Part shown: positions 38,344 through 51,405 of the stretch, piece by piece
How the letters are laid out: the number at the start of each line of letters is the position of its first letter
Numbering within the stretch: the first letter of the stretch is position 1
NCBI GenBank assembly: GCA_905250115.1
Contig: CAJNOI010000008.1
Span: 511,822-575,821 of the forward strand
DNA: 64,000 bases
Reading direction: 5' to 3'
Source of the DNA: Adineta steineri
Taxonomy: Eukaryota; Rotifera; Eurotatoria; Adinetida; Adinetidae
Notes under the pieces: model-generated
Databases searched by the model: none
The model's input: only the letters and a program-made list of their open reading frames with translations
Told to the model about the DNA's origin: nothing
Translations under genes and position numbers: made by a program

Positions 38344-41300
38344 ATGAGGATAATCATATTATTACTCATATTTTATAATGGAATTCTTGTCAAATCTATG
38401 GAATTAAGTATGTATATAAAATAAATATGAATTATATTTTCTAAGATTTTCATTTCATTTTAGAGGGTACTAGTTCTTGTCAGACACCACTTATAATTAA
38501 TTCAAAAATTATAACAAGTAGTAATATCGATAAATCAGATAATTGGTGTCCGTCAATAACTGATGTTAAACCTTATTTACATGTAACTTTATCAAATTTA
38601 ACTTATATAACATCTATAGAAATCAAATCGAAAATTCCTTTGGATATCAATTATCATCTTGAATATACACGTGAGAATAGTATTGATCAATATACTATAT
38701 GGCGTTCATATCGTTTATTAAATAATAAAAAAGAAAAAATCTTTCTTGATCCACCTATGATTGCTAAACATGTTCGATTAAATATTAAACAAATGAAAAA
38801 ATTATCATGTATTCAATTTGAATTATTCGGATGTATTTTTACAGATGGTGTCGTATCATACGGTATGTTACAGGGTACAAATCAACTTGAAGATGATACA
38901 TATGACGGACAATATGATGAGAAACAACGTTATTTATATGGTAAGAAAATTTTTATTTAAGTAAAAAAAAGAAACGAAATATTTATTTTAATCTATTAAG
39001 ATGGTCTTGGACAATTATCTGATGGACAAACAGCACCTGATAATCGTGAAGATGCACGTGGATTTCAATGGGTATGTGACTATTATTAATTTCTAAATAT
39101 TAATATAGCGCGAAATTTGAAGGGAGATTTATCTTGATAAAAAATTGATAATGACAGAAACTGCGGTTGCTTCATTGATGCTTGATGATGATAGTATATA
39201 TATATCATTTGCCTTATATCAAGATAAGACGTGAGCGTCTTCCTGTATCGATATATATATATATTATATAGCTTGTCAAATCGATATGTAATGTACTCCT
39301 CGTGTATATACTTCTAAATAATGACTGGAAATAAAATTCTGTCATTTTATACAGTCTTGTCTTTCTCATTCATATGATAACTGAAGGTTTATTCTGGAAA
39401 TGTATTAAACTGTTTTTAGAACTCATTGAATAGGAACATTAGTTTATATAATCTCATTCGAGAACTCTATTTTATATCGAATCGGAATATATCTAAAATT
39501 TTCTTCTTTATTTTCAGGTTGGTTGGCGTAAACCTCGTTCAATAAAACATAATCATTCCATAACACTCTCATTTAATTTTGATGCATTACGAAATTTTTC
39601 TCGTATGACTATTCATGCAAATAATTATTATCCAAAAAATATTTTTGCTTTTCGTTCTGTTACTATTGAATTTGTTGGTAATAATAATAATGAACGAGTA
39701 AAAAATTCAACATTTATTACATATCATAATCAACATGATGATCAATTTGAAATGGCAAGAGCAATAATGATTGATTTAAAATATCATATTGCTTCACAAT
39801 TAAAAATTCGTTTATATTTTGATGGAAATTGGATATTAATTAGTGAAATTACATTTGATTCATTTATTGTACCATTATCAATATCAACAACAACAACAAC
39901 AACAGCCAGAACAACAATAACACCAAAATCTATTATTCAAGAACAATCACAAAAGGAAACATATAATTTTTGGATTTATGTTATTGTATGTTTTGCAACA
40001 ATGGCTATTATATTAATGTTAGGAGCAATTATTATACTTATTCAACGAACATTAAATGACCATAAAAAGATCAAAAAACATTATTTTACGCCAATACATA
40101 ATCATACAAATTCATCAGCATCAACAGCATCAAGTGATATTGATTTTAATTCAACACAACATCGTTATGCAACAATAGGACCAACTCATCCATATTTACT
40201 TTGTACAAATGGTAGTATAACTTCTTCGGCATCACCACATTATGCTAAATTAATGCCAACAACAACTTTATTACGTACACCATCATTAATTCAACAGAAT
40301 CATATTGAAGGTGTTTGTGGTAATAGTGCCTATTCTACACAAAGATTATTTACATTTGATATGAATCAAAATCAATTTATACCAATGCATCAGATTAATA
40401 TTAAACGAAGATTAGAATCTCGAAAACAAATTGTCGGAGGTGGAGAGGTAAATTTAATTAGATTAACAAAAAATAAGGTGTTAAAGATTAGTTTAAGTGT
40501 AGTAAAACATCTAACATATAATCGGATTTGAATCGCATAGTCAAAATTAAATATATAAGAGGATATAATTCTTACAAAATCAAACCTTTAGTCATACGGG
40601 AATGTTTGAGGTGGGAGTACTTTTCTCTCATCTATTTGCTAGATTTTGAGAAGTCTTTCTATATGCAAAATAATCTTATAATCCATTTTAGATTTGTCAA
40701 GGTGAATTTCAAGTAAATCAATCATTAGTACCAATAACAATTCGACGTCTTATCCCAAGTGCATCTATTCAATCAAAGTAAATTATAAATTTAATTCATT
40801 TCCTTGTACATTTTATTTTCATTTTTAGAATCTCATTTTTCAATGAAATTAGTCTTTTAACATCACTTTGTCATCCAAATATTATTCATGCATATGGTTT
40901 TTGTTCGGAACCAACAATGTCTCTTATAACTGAATCATTAGATTCATCAAGTATTGATCTTTATCAATATCTTCAACATTATAAACAAGAACAACAAATG
41001 AATGATACACTATATGCAACAGCAGTTTTCTTTGGTTCACAAATTTCTTCAGCATTATCTTATTTAGAATCATTACATATTTATCATCGTGATATAGCTG
41101 CAAGAAATTGTTTAGTTACACTTGATTTAACAATAAAATTACATGATTTAGCTATGTGTAATGAGATATATACAGATGATTATGTATTAATATCAATTAA
41201 TGATGATATTCAAACACGTCGACCTATTCGATGGTGTGCATGGGAAACAATTTGTTCGGTAAGAAAATAACCAAAAACAAAATATTTATTATTGATTTTT

Positions 41301-41613
41301 TTTTCCTATCTAGAATCATTTTACATCAAAATCAGATGTTTTTTCATTTGGTGTACTTCTTTGGGAAATTTTAACAATGGCCGAACGACCACATAGTCTA
41401 TTAGATGATGATCAAGTTCTTTATAATTTACGTAATTCAAATCATTGTTTATCGATACCATCAACAGGATTAGATTTAATTGATTTAATATCATCATGTT
41501 GGCATAAATGTGATTATGATCGACCCTCATTTTATCAACTAAATCATTTATTATGTCAAAAACAACAACAATTAATAACAGCAAATTCAGATCCTTATTT
41601 ACAAACAAATTAA
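38344..41613 (+). CDS. Discoidin-domain receptor-like tyrosine kinase, probable pseudokinase
   Basis: Collagen-receptor-type single-pass membrane protein. Exons: 38344-38407, 38464-38940, 39001-39071, 39518-40447, 40692-40777, 40829-41258, 41314-41613; 785 aa. Order: signal peptide (1-18), N-terminal discoidin (F5/8C) domain ending near FELFGC, and the DDR-specific second domain with DGVVSYGMLQG, DDTYDGQYD, GLGQLSDGQT and VGWRKPRS. A Thr-rich stalk, a transmembrane helix at about 354-380, a juxtamembrane region and a kinase domain (about 510-775) complete it. HRDIAARN (629-636), PIRWCAWE and SDVFSFGVLLWE are conserved. However, the VAVK lysine is replaced (ITIR, R532), DFG reads DLA (649-651) and the Gly-rich loop is degenerate, so catalytic activity is doubtful. 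The orthology is clear from the ectodomain; loss of activity is inference. Confidence 0.88.
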
Positions 41614-42082
41614 ATATTTGACTATTTATTTGTATTATAATATATAATAGTAGCCCGGTTGTTTTTTTTTTGCGTTTTTTTCTTCTTCTTCTTTCTTTTT
41701 TTTGTGTGTGATTTATAATAAGAAAAAGACAAATAGTTTTTTTTTGTTTGATGTTTAATAATAAATGATAGATTTCAATGAAGATATTCGAATATTAATC
41801 TATCTTTATATTATATGTTAATGCAAACTTTTGTATGTCAAAACAAATTATGATTTTAACGAAAATATTGATTACTTATTCAAATCATGATGATATTTTA
41901 TGCATGATAAATTTCAATGAATGTCAAGGATAAACATGACTTCTTTATTAATTCTTTAAGACTGAATGTGAATTAATTAAAATAGTGTAACTACGGAAGA
42001 CTAGTTCATTAGAAAATATGATCCCGCTTTAAATATCAACGAAATTATTAAGCATATTCTTTTCTTTTCCTAACAAAAAACT
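41614..42082. other. Intergenic spacer
   Basis: T-rich 3' flank of the receptor gene with poly-T and TTC runs (41661-41705). Nothing else seen. Confidence 0.45.
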
Positions 42083-42532
42083 ATGTTTCCTTGCGATCGT
42101 TTTGGAGCTGTTCATATAATTCGTGTTATCATCGAAATCTTACTTATTACATTTTTACATATATTTGGTTCATGTCGATTAGGTATTATATTTGGTTTTA
42201 ATGATACTAGTTCAATCATATTTTCAATTACAATTATTATTATGGCATCAACGGATATCTATTATTTACTTTTATCATTATTTACATCGGAAACTCCACG
42301 ACATAGTGCAATATTTCATATTATATTCTATAGTTGTATGAGTTTGTTAGCATTAATATGTTGTGTTTTTTCAATTGTAGCATATATATATTGTGTACAA
42401 AATAAATATAATCGTCTTTGTCCTTATTATACATGTTCAATCTTATGGATTAGTATTACATTAACATTTCTATTGACAATTATGTATAGTGGTTCAACGA
42501 AATTACTTTGTTGTTTTTTAGGACAAAATTAA
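42083..42532 (+). CDS. Small four-span membrane protein, family unknown
   Basis: Intronless 149-aa protein, almost entirely hydrophobic, with four predicted membrane helices. They lie at roughly residues 12-32, 42-64, 78-104 and 119-145 (for example IFHIIFYSCMSLLALICCVF). The short loops contain several Cys residues. The layout resembles small tetraspan/MARVEL-like proteins, but no diagnostic motif was recognised. It lies between the DDR-like gene (same strand, 469 bp upstream) and the convergent CDK gene, whose stop is only 70 bp away. Confidence 0.65.
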   Translation: MFPCDRFGAVHIIRVIIEILLITFLHIFGSCRLGIIFGFNDTSSIIFSITIIIMASTDIYYLLLSLFTSETPRHSAIFHIIFYSCMSLLALICCVFSIVAYIYCVQNKYNRLCPYYTCSILWISITLTFLLTIMYSGSTKLLCCFLGQN

Positions 42533-42601
42533 ATCTATTATGCATTTATAAAATACATTTTATTTGAAAAAAAAAAACAGAAACCATCGGTTAAATATTA
42601 T

Positions 42602-44358
42602 TTATTCATTATCTTGTACAAAATAAGGATGTTGTAAAGCTTGTTTAGCTGTTAAACGTTGTTCCGGTATATAAGATAAACAACGTGATAAAAGATCTTC
42701 AGCTTTATTATGACTTAAATGTACATATTTACTAAGTGATGATGTTGGTTGCCATTGAGGAAAATCAAATGTATAATTAGGTAGAGATGAAACACCAGGC
42801 CATAATTTTTCATTTGGTGTACCTTGATAAATATATAATTAAGAATTTATTCGATTTCGAAAAACAAAACTTACCTAAAACTTGGAAAATACAGAATAAT
42901 TGTGCAATTCCACAATCACCTTTGAATAATGGCGAATTTCGTAACATTTCAGCGAAAATACAACCAGCACTCCCTTTAGATAGATAAAAGATTGTATTTT
43001 TTTTAGAAAGAATGTATTATACATACAAATATCAACAGCACTAGAATAGATATCAGTTCCAAGCAATATTTCAGGTGGACGATACCATAGAGTAATAATT
43101 TCTTTTGAATAAGCACGTTTCGGTACAGTTGCATCACGAGCAAGACCAAAATCTGCTATTTTTAATGTACCTTTGGTGTCAAGTAATAGATTTTGAGGTC
43201 TAAAAAAAAATTAAATTCGTATCATTTATGAGATACGATCAATAAATGACAAGTAAAATTCATTGTATATCGATTCTAATTAGATCGGAAAGAGTGTTTA
43301 TAGATCTCTAAGATCAAATTTCAATAAAGTCATAATCATCATCATGAATAGTGGCAGAATGTACTTTATAATATAGTATCAGATATCCATACAGATGCAT
43401 CAATAACAAACGTAGAAATTAATTTCGAAAATTGATAGCCTACATCAAGGCAATGCAATTACAAAATCATTTTCTTTTTTATCAATTCAACAAATTTTTA
43501 TAATGATTCATCGGTATTTTATTGTTCATTTTTCAAAACCCAAGCGGAGATGAATCTATTATCTAACTATCGAAATGCATGTTTATGTGTAAAACAATAC
43601 ATGAAAAATATTCATCATTTTTTCGGTTAGTTTGACTTGTTATACGAACATTTCTCTTGTTGTCGTCTAATGCAGTCACTAGTGCTATTGCAATCATACG
43701 ATAATAAAATTATAGACAGATGGAAATATATTTCTATTCCTAAACTCTCGTCTGACACTCTATGGAAAAGAAAAAATTTTTTTTCCCAGTGTCAAACGTC
43801 CCGAACATTATTTTATTGGATTAAACATCAATAAAAGCATTCGTTCAAGTCAATTTTCTCATCATAAACTCTATTTTATATAATCTTTTACTTACTTAAG
43901 ATCTCGATGAAAAACTATAAAGAAAAAAAGATAATTGTAAGAAAACTTATCTCTTCTCTTTTCAACTTACTTTTATTTGTATGACAAAAATCTAAACCAT
44001 TTAATAATTGATAAAAATAAATTTTTACTTGAATATCAGGTAATGGTCGATGATTACGAATCATATATTGATATAAATCAATATTCATATATTCAAATAT
44101 TAAATATATTTCATTATCACGTCGTATTATATCATATAATTGAACAATATTTGGATGTTTTAATTCAAGTAAGAGATTTATTTCACGTATAACAACACAA
44201 AGAAGACCATAACGTTCACTATCAAGTAACATACATTTAATCGCAACTTCTCGTTGATGTTGATAATCGATTGCTTTATAAACTTTTGCATATGTACCTG
44301 AACCAATTTCATCAAGTAGTTTAAATTCATTTTTACCTAAAATTAATGTACCCGCCAT
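42602..44358 (-). CDS. Cyclin-dependent kinase of the CDK1/2/5 type with atypical PSTAIRE helix
   Basis: Cyclin-dependent Ser/Thr kinase, 299 aa, exactly the usual CDK size. Exons: 44358-43971, 43914-43896 (19 bp), 43199-43027, 42973-42875, 42822-42602. The Gly loop [11 protein letters not shown] retains the inhibitory Thr/Tyr pair. Lys41 (VAIK), HRDLKPQN, ADFGLAR and the [12 protein letters not shown] segment are intact. The cyclin-binding helix, normally PSTAIRE, reads [10 protein letters not shown] (51-60). The T-loop carries [12 protein letters not shown], with Ser at the usual activating Thr position, as in CDK5. It therefore looks active but with altered cyclin or partner choice. The second intron is unusually long (696 bp). 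Its start codon is 22 bp from the apparent start of the divergent MORN3-like gene, so they share a promoter. Confidence 0.9.
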
Positions 44359-44380
44359 AAATCTAAAAAATTAAAAAAAC

Positions 44381-45657
44381 ATGCCTTTTCGTCATTGTTA
44401 AAGAAAATCTTCATTATATCAACAAATAGGAAGAAATGGTTTATATGCAAATATTTATTTAAATAATTATGAATCATATCGTGGACAATGGTTAAATAAT
44501 GAAAAACATGGTTATGGAAAATTTATAAATCATCGTAATAAATCATTTTATGAAGGTGAATTTTTTCAAAATAAAAAACATGGATATGGAAGATTAACTA
44601 TTTGTGTAAATGAGAAATTCATGCAACGATATTATATGGGTCACTGGAAAAATGATCAGATGAATGGTTATGGAACATTGTATTTAAATGAAAATGAATA
44701 TTATGAAGGAGAATTTGTTGATAATAAAAGATCAGGATGGGGAAGAATGTATTATGAAAATGGAAATATGTAGTAAGTTGAATAAATTTTGTTCTATATG
44801 CAACAGTTGAATTCATATTTTCATCTGAGTCCACCAAGTGACATAGTTCGGTATAACTGGAATTAATGCAGATGAATTTGTTTTCGCTTAGATAATATCT
44901 GTTTACTCGTAATTACTCTTATAATAGATTCGCCTGTCAATTATCAGATAAAAACGTAATCAATTGTGTATTGAATAGAATATTCTTTTTTTGGGAAATT
45001 CTATTAGACTTTTATAAAAAAAACACTTTTAAAAATAAATGCATTTTTAATTGTAGTCCGTACGGATATTCAGAAGACTTGACTAGTTCTATTGTATACC
45101 ACAATAATTCGAGCATGTAACTCGATAAAGATATGGAAGCGGAAGAGAAGAATATATATTTTTTTGATACAGATATTAGAGATGGGTAATTAACAGGTTT
45201 GGGTTAATTGATTCATCCTGAAATTAAATATTATCTAATTATGATAGTGAATAAATATCCTAAAAATAACAAAAATAAACATACAAAATTTTTTTTGGTT
45301 TAAAAAGTGAAGGCGAATGGTTTAATAATAAACGTCATGGTCTTGGTCTATTTTTTATAAGTATATAAAAAGAATGTATATAAAAATCATTATATATTTC
45401 ATTTTTCTAGTTAATGGTAATCATTATGAAGGGTAAATAACATCTAAATATCATTATATTTTGCTTTTTAATTAATAAAAATTCTTTTAATCATAAGTAA
45501 TTGGTTTGAAGATAAAAAACATGGTTATGGTCAATATTATTTTGAAAAAGAAAAATATTTATTTAAAGGTTTATGGTTGAATGATATGTGTAAATCATCT
45601 GAATTTACTCAACTGTTAAATAGAGAACATAAAACATCCGCCTCTCAAAAAATATAA
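44381..45657 (+). CDS. MORN3: MORN3-like MORN-repeat protein (N-terminus uncertain)
   Basis: MORN-repeat protein closest in layout to animal MORN3, a ciliary/sperm-associated protein. Clear exons: from about 44430 to 44772, 45308-45360, 45411-45432 and 45498-45657, all in frame. Repeats read YRGQWLNNEKHGYGKF, YEGEFFQNKKHGYGRL, YMGHWKNDQMNGYGTLYL, YEGEFVDNKRSGWGRMYY, EGEWFNNKRHGLG, YEGNWFEDKKHGYGQY; the SGWGRMYY segment matches MORN3. The obvious start ATG at 44381 lies six codons before an in-frame TAA at 44399-44401. The frame is rescued only if a 39-bp GT-AG intron (44391-44429) is removed, which is shorter than any other intron here. Otherwise the true first exon is elsewhere or the copy is broken. 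Confidence 0.75.
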
Positions 45658-46019
45658 CAACTAGCGCCATCAAAAATCTTGTCCGATTCGTCATTTATAT
45701 TGACGATAAATAGAACAAGAAGAAAAAATATAGCAAGCAAGCAAGCAATGCAATGCATAACAGCAAATTGAGAAGAGATAGAATAAAAAAAAAAGCGAGA
45801 AAAGAAGAGAAGACAACTAAATAAATAAATAAACAGTTTTCATCTTCTTGTCTATATATCTTAACTCATTTTTTTTGTGTTATATATATACACATATATG
45901 TGTGTATCTATTGACAAATGACAAATATTGAAACATTAATTTGATTTAGATCATGATTTAAAAAAAAACCTATATATATATTTGAAGTATGTAGTATTAT
46001 TCAATAGAAAGAAAAGAAA
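45658..46019. other. Intergenic spacer
   Basis: A-rich and TA-rich DNA with a short GCAA tandem run (AGCAAGCAAGCAA, about 45734-45746). It serves as the 5' flank of the ceramide synthase gene. Confidence 0.45.
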
Positions 46020-47455
46020 ATGAATATCTCAATTTGGAATGATCAATTTTGGTTACCTGAAAATATTACATGGAATGATTTTAGTCAACTTGAACAAAAT
46101 GGTATTCGTTTACCACAAATTCATGATCTTATTTATGTTTATCCATTAGCTGGAATACTTTATATAACACGAGTTTTATTTGAAAATTATATTGCTCAAC
46201 CATTCGGTCGATCAATTGGTATACATGATAATCAATCAAATATAAAACATATTGATAAAAAATCTAATCATTATAAATCATCAGATAATAAACGAGTGAA
46301 ACGTTGTACACGTATTAGCCCATTAACTAAATTTAGTGAATCAACTTGGCGTTTTACTTTTTATCTTGGCATATTTTTATATGGTGTGATAATTTTAAAA
46401 AATGTAATTTTCTTTTTTTTTGTAAATTAAATTCTAAAACTTCTTTTTTGTTTTAAGAAAATTTGGCTATGGGATACACGCCATTGTTGGTTAAATTATC
46501 CAAATCATTCATTAACAAATGATGTTTATTGGTATTATATGATGGAACTTGCTTTTTATTGGTCATTACTCTTTTCACAGTTTATTGATGTTAAAAGAAA
46601 AGATTTTTGGGAAATGTTTACTCATCATATTGCTACTATATCATTACTTTCATTTTCTTATATTGTCAATTTTGTACGTGTCGGAGCATTAGTACTTGTT
46701 GTACATGATTGCGCAGATTATTGGCTTGAAGTAAAATTCTTGTTTTTTTAATTATGAATATTTAATATATTTTTTTTAGTGTGCTAAAATGGCTAAGTAT
46801 GCGCGAGCGCAGCGCACCTGTGATACAATGTTCGTGATATTTGCTGTTGTTTGGTTTATAACACGTCTCTGCTATTATCCATATAAGTGAGAAATAGATC
46901 AGATTGCTTTTTTAACATATTATCTTATAATATTTTTCTAATTATAGAGTATTATATACGACGACATTCGAAGAAATGACTATTTTAGGTTTATTTCCTG
47001 CTTATTATGTATTCAATGGACTTCTAATATTGCTTCAAATTCTTCACTATTTTTGGTTCTATCTAATCTGTCAAGTAGCGATTTCAGCTTGCAAAGCCGG
47101 CGAAGTATGATTAATTCATTTTTCTTTGTATCTTTTAATATCCTCACTAAATCTAGTCGTATTGCATTTCAATGTGCATTTGTGGAGTCTAATAAGAGAA
47201 TATGTGTACTTTTTCTGTTTGGTTAGAAGAGTGTGTTTATGTCTATATTTGCTTTTATTTTCTTCTTTGTTGTCATCGAAATTTGATAGGATCGAATTGA
47301 TCAAGTAATTAGAATAAAGAATACGGATTACTTGTGTCTATAAAAGTTTAATACATTTTTTTTAATTGTAGGTAACAAAAGACCAACGAAGCGACAGCGA
47401 AGAAAGTGATGATGAACAAGATATTATCGATGGTGATGTTGATAAAGACAAGTGA
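46020..47455 (+). CDS. Ceramide synthase (Lag1/TLC domain)
   Basis: ER membrane enzyme that N-acylates sphingoid bases with acyl-CoA to make (dihydro)ceramide. Exons: 46020-46403, 46458-46730, 46780-46886, 46948-47104, 47372-47455; 334 aa. A membrane segment follows the N-terminus ([17 protein letters not shown]), then the charged [12 protein letters not shown] motif preceding the TLC domain. The Lag1 motif is intact: [20 protein letters not shown], then [20 protein letters not shown] with the essential His pair and Asp residues. Further hydrophobic helices follow. The C-terminus is a short acidic Ser-rich tail ([12 protein letters not shown]), the kind of CK2-phosphorylated tail found in animal ceramide synthases. 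No homeodomain-like insert is present in full form, so the subtype is unassigned. Confidence 0.93.
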
Positions 47456-50400
47456 TCGATTCTTTTTTTTTCCTTTTTTCTTATTTTCTGATTATTAATG
47501 TTGTTTGTTATTTGTTATTTGATGTTGTTGTACATAGTTGCTCAGAGAGAATGATTTTCACTTTTCTCGAACTTACTATTTAGAACAGCCTATTCATAAA
47601 CTTATTCTTTTATAATCGATTTCTTCTTTGTTTTCTTCTTTCATGATATTCATTTAAAAAAAACATAGATTCTATACAAAACACATACATTCGATTTTTT
47701 TGTTCTTGCAACATACACCTTCCATTTATAGCGTTTTGGTTTTTTTTCTCGTGCTATTGTAATTTTTTTTCTTCATCTGCAAAACAAATATCTATGCGAG
47801 CTTCAACGATAGTGAAAGATGCAATATAGACAATGATTGTTATTTTTATTTCTATATTGAAAAGAAAAACAATAAAAAAATATTAGGAAAATGCAAAAAA
47901 AAAACAAAAGAATGAGACAATCTATTTTTGATGTGCCTTCTCTATTTATTTTCTCTTTTTTTTCTTTGTGCATATCACAGACAAATCAGTAGCCGGTGTT
48001 TCTTTTTTTTGTTATGCATATTTGTAAGCAGCGTATATTATTATTATTCATTTGTTTGTTTTCTTTTGTTGCCATACATTTTTTTTCTCACCGTTTATTT
48101 ATTTGTTTTGGGATGAATGACATATAAAAGACATTTAGTAAAATTTCTATTTCGATAGGTAACAGATTTTGATTGATCGCGAAATGTCAGTGAACTAAGT
48201 TTATTCAATATATACAATGATTGATTGTATTTAAAGTAAGAGTTGGCATTTTTAATCTATAGAAAAAAGAAAATCTCATATTTATGCTAAACAGAAGCAG
48301 ACATATGTACTAATTATTTATTAATTCATTTGCTTACATATAATAAAGAAAACTTAGTTTATGCTATTTGCATCATTGTCCAATTGAATTATTGCTTTAT
48401 TTACTTGAATGAGTTTCAATGCTATAATAACCTTCTCTTGTCATGAGAGATATATAAACAAGTAAATATTGCTAATAATTTCTTTGTTTTTTGAGTGTTA
48501 TCAGTACACATAAAATCTTTTACATGTGAATTATCTCTGGCGATAATACAGATTACAATCTTGATAATTAAATAATTACTGATCGAAATCAATACAAAAG
48601 AGTCATGAAACATAATGTTTATTTATTATTAATAGTTAATCAGTTAATGTAATAGAATCTACCAGCTTCCTATTGATTGAATAACCTATTCCATTAACAG
48701 ATTGAGTATTACATATATTGACTTTCGCCAAACAAAAGAGTATAATTAGAATTTGATTTCTCGATTATTTTCTTATGTAGAATTTAATAATCCATAGGTG
48801 ATGTTCATGATATCATCAATTAATTAAATGTAAATCTTGTATGATGACACACAATATGATATTCTGTTAGATAATTTTTCTATGCGCATATTTTATGTTA
48901 AATGTTAGATGATTATATATCAAGTTCTAGTACATTATTTATGCAAATGATTCTTATATTTTATTCTTAAAATAATTTATTTTCAGTTTTAAATTCAATA
49001 GGTTAGAATAATATTTATTGTTGACGAAGTCTTTATGTGTTTCTTTTGAGTAATAAATTGTCCATATATACATACGCTTAATATTTACGATCTAAGGTTA
49101 TTTTCAATGTCTAGTTAGTGTATAAAAACACTACAATGTAAATAAAAATTCATTACTTTGTACTTTTTGATGAATTTGTTACAGCAGGTTACTATACATT
49201 CAATTACAATACATAAACAAGGCATCAAAACTAATTTTCAGGAACCTATAACACAATATCTTATTCTTACTTCTGTTCTAATGCAATAATATCGATTATT
49301 TTACATGATCATATCAAATCAAGGATGTTACTAGTATACTTGTGTTTAAGAACATAGACCTTGATGAGAAAAATAATCCTAACTTAATTAATATACGAAA
49401 ACTATCTGTCATATTGTATTCGCTTAACAGGACAGGATAGATTTCTCAATCAAGATTTTTAGTATCACCAATATAGTTATGTAAAAGTTTATCATGAAAT
49501 TTTTCAAAGAGAATTACTTCAAGTCTCGTTTGGATTCACCATGCGTGTGAGGTTCATTTCAATGGTGTCAAGATCATTTAATCTATGAATAATATATCTT
49601 GAAAACCTGCTCCGCAAAATATGTCTATCTAGACTCATTAGAATTCACAAACAATGCCCGCAATGAATCTGAAGAAAACTAATATTGAGAATATTAAACA
49701 TTGGTATGTTAAGCATATCAAAAAGATGCACAGGATGTCTTGATAGATATTAGAGTGAATAAGAAAAACTTAATCGAAACTATTTTATTTGTTTATTTGA
49801 TTCCGACTGTCATTCTCTTTATTATATTTAGTGATGAAGTCAAATATTAAAGTTTCATTTTAACATTATAGCGTGGGTGCTCTCTTTTCTAATTAATTCT
49901 TTTAATAAACAAACATAGAACATTTATTCACTATTTTAGGTATCGAACCAGGCATGCTTCAGGCCTGATATTGTCAATTTTTTTAAGACGATAACTATCT
50001 CATTTCACAATATAAGAAAGTAAAAAGTACATCTCGATTCCAACAGCTATTCATTAATTTCCTAGTACATTTTCATATGTCTGTATACTTGATGTGTTAT
50101 TTATGGATGTTTTTCATGTTTAAGTATACATACCTTATTTTTTGCGACCGTTATGCATATACACCCCTTTATAATGAATGGAATTATGAAATCAAATGAT
50201 TTTCTCTTATCAGCCTTGTTATTTAAATGAAGGTAGGTTACATTCAAAATATGTCACTTAGGACAATATAATGAACTAATGTCAACAAACTTACTATAGA
50301 TACTCCTGATAATATATAAGTCATATCTTTTTGCACGTTAAAAATATTGCCTGACTAATTAATAAGTCTTTTTGTCTATAGAACTTCTAATATTAACTGA

Positions 50401-51405
50401 AAGTTTATAAAATATAAGCTAATTTTTGTATCATATGATTTTTGAAAAATAAAAAAAGCTCAAATCTTCTGATGTCGTAAAACGTAATAGACTTAGAGTG
50501 CATTAGAATTTCTAGAGAAAAAAATATATATGTAGTAGAGTAATCTATTATTTAAAAATAAACGAACTAATAGAGTCCAATTAATCGTGAACTTTTATAG
50601 ATTTATTCGCCTAGAGAAAATTCAAAAACACGTTATATTATGAGTCATTCGTTATATTTAAATATCACGAGCGTATTAATAATTATAAATTTATGAATTA
50701 AGTTTAATATCCTTTTTTTATAAATAACCAAAAGTCATAAGACTCGAGGTATTTTAATAATTTCCTAAAAAAGATATTAACATTATACGGCAAATAGTCA
50801 TGAATGTTAAAGTAACAATTAGGTACGCTCTTTCGAACTGAAGGTAATAAAATGATCATTATAAAAATCATAAAATCTTAACAAAATAAAATTCAACTAT
50901 TTATATATTATTTATTAGAAAATTTAAATTGAATATTTTCCAAAATAATTCATTTATATTAAGAATTGTTTGTATAATGAATAGATTGTTTCAGATATTA
51001 AGAATAATATACGTATAACTAGAAATAATTAATAAATTATTTAAAATCAAATAAATAGAAAATTTCACGACGTATTAATCATAAAGGATGAGCAAGTTCA
51101 TTAATATGTATATTAAAATAATAAATTATTCTGTTTAATTGAATTTCCTTTTGTCGTAGGTTTATCATATCTCTATAAATAAATCTCAAATGAAAAAGTG
51201 GGAGAGAGAGAGGAAAAAAACGAGAGAGAAAAAACTTCGCTTTCTAAGTTACAACATCTCTTTTTCTTCTCTCCCTAGTGTGAACATCAAATATAGACGG
51301 TAGTTTTATATTTTGTCTTTATAACTAAGAATATATTTCCTTTTGTTGTGAAAGAAAAAAATCTTTATTTAAAATAAACATTCTATATATATTTATCTAC
51401 GATAC
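47456..51405. other. Gene-free AT-rich region
   Basis: 3.95 kb. The first 600 bp are pyrimidine-rich 3' flank of ceramide synthase. The rest shows no splice-linked coding signal. Just before the neuropeptide gene is a purine tract (about 51199-51232) followed by a CT-rich run ending in CTAG near 51280. Confidence 0.5.
51199..51232. repeat. GA-rich tract in the neuropeptide gene promoter region
   Basis: GTGGGAGAGAGAGAGG followed by A-rich and CGAGAGAGAA sequence, about 175 bp before the start codon at 51406. Confidence 0.6.

Noticed and set aside
43637..43834. Plus-strand frame inside the long CDK intron
   Set aside because: No family resemblance; the 696-bp intron shows no transposon ends or host-gene exon.
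49939..49949. tRNA B-box-like GGTTCGATACC on the minus strand
   Set aside because: No cloverleaf could be folded around it: no matching acceptor or anticodon stem and no good A box at the right distance.
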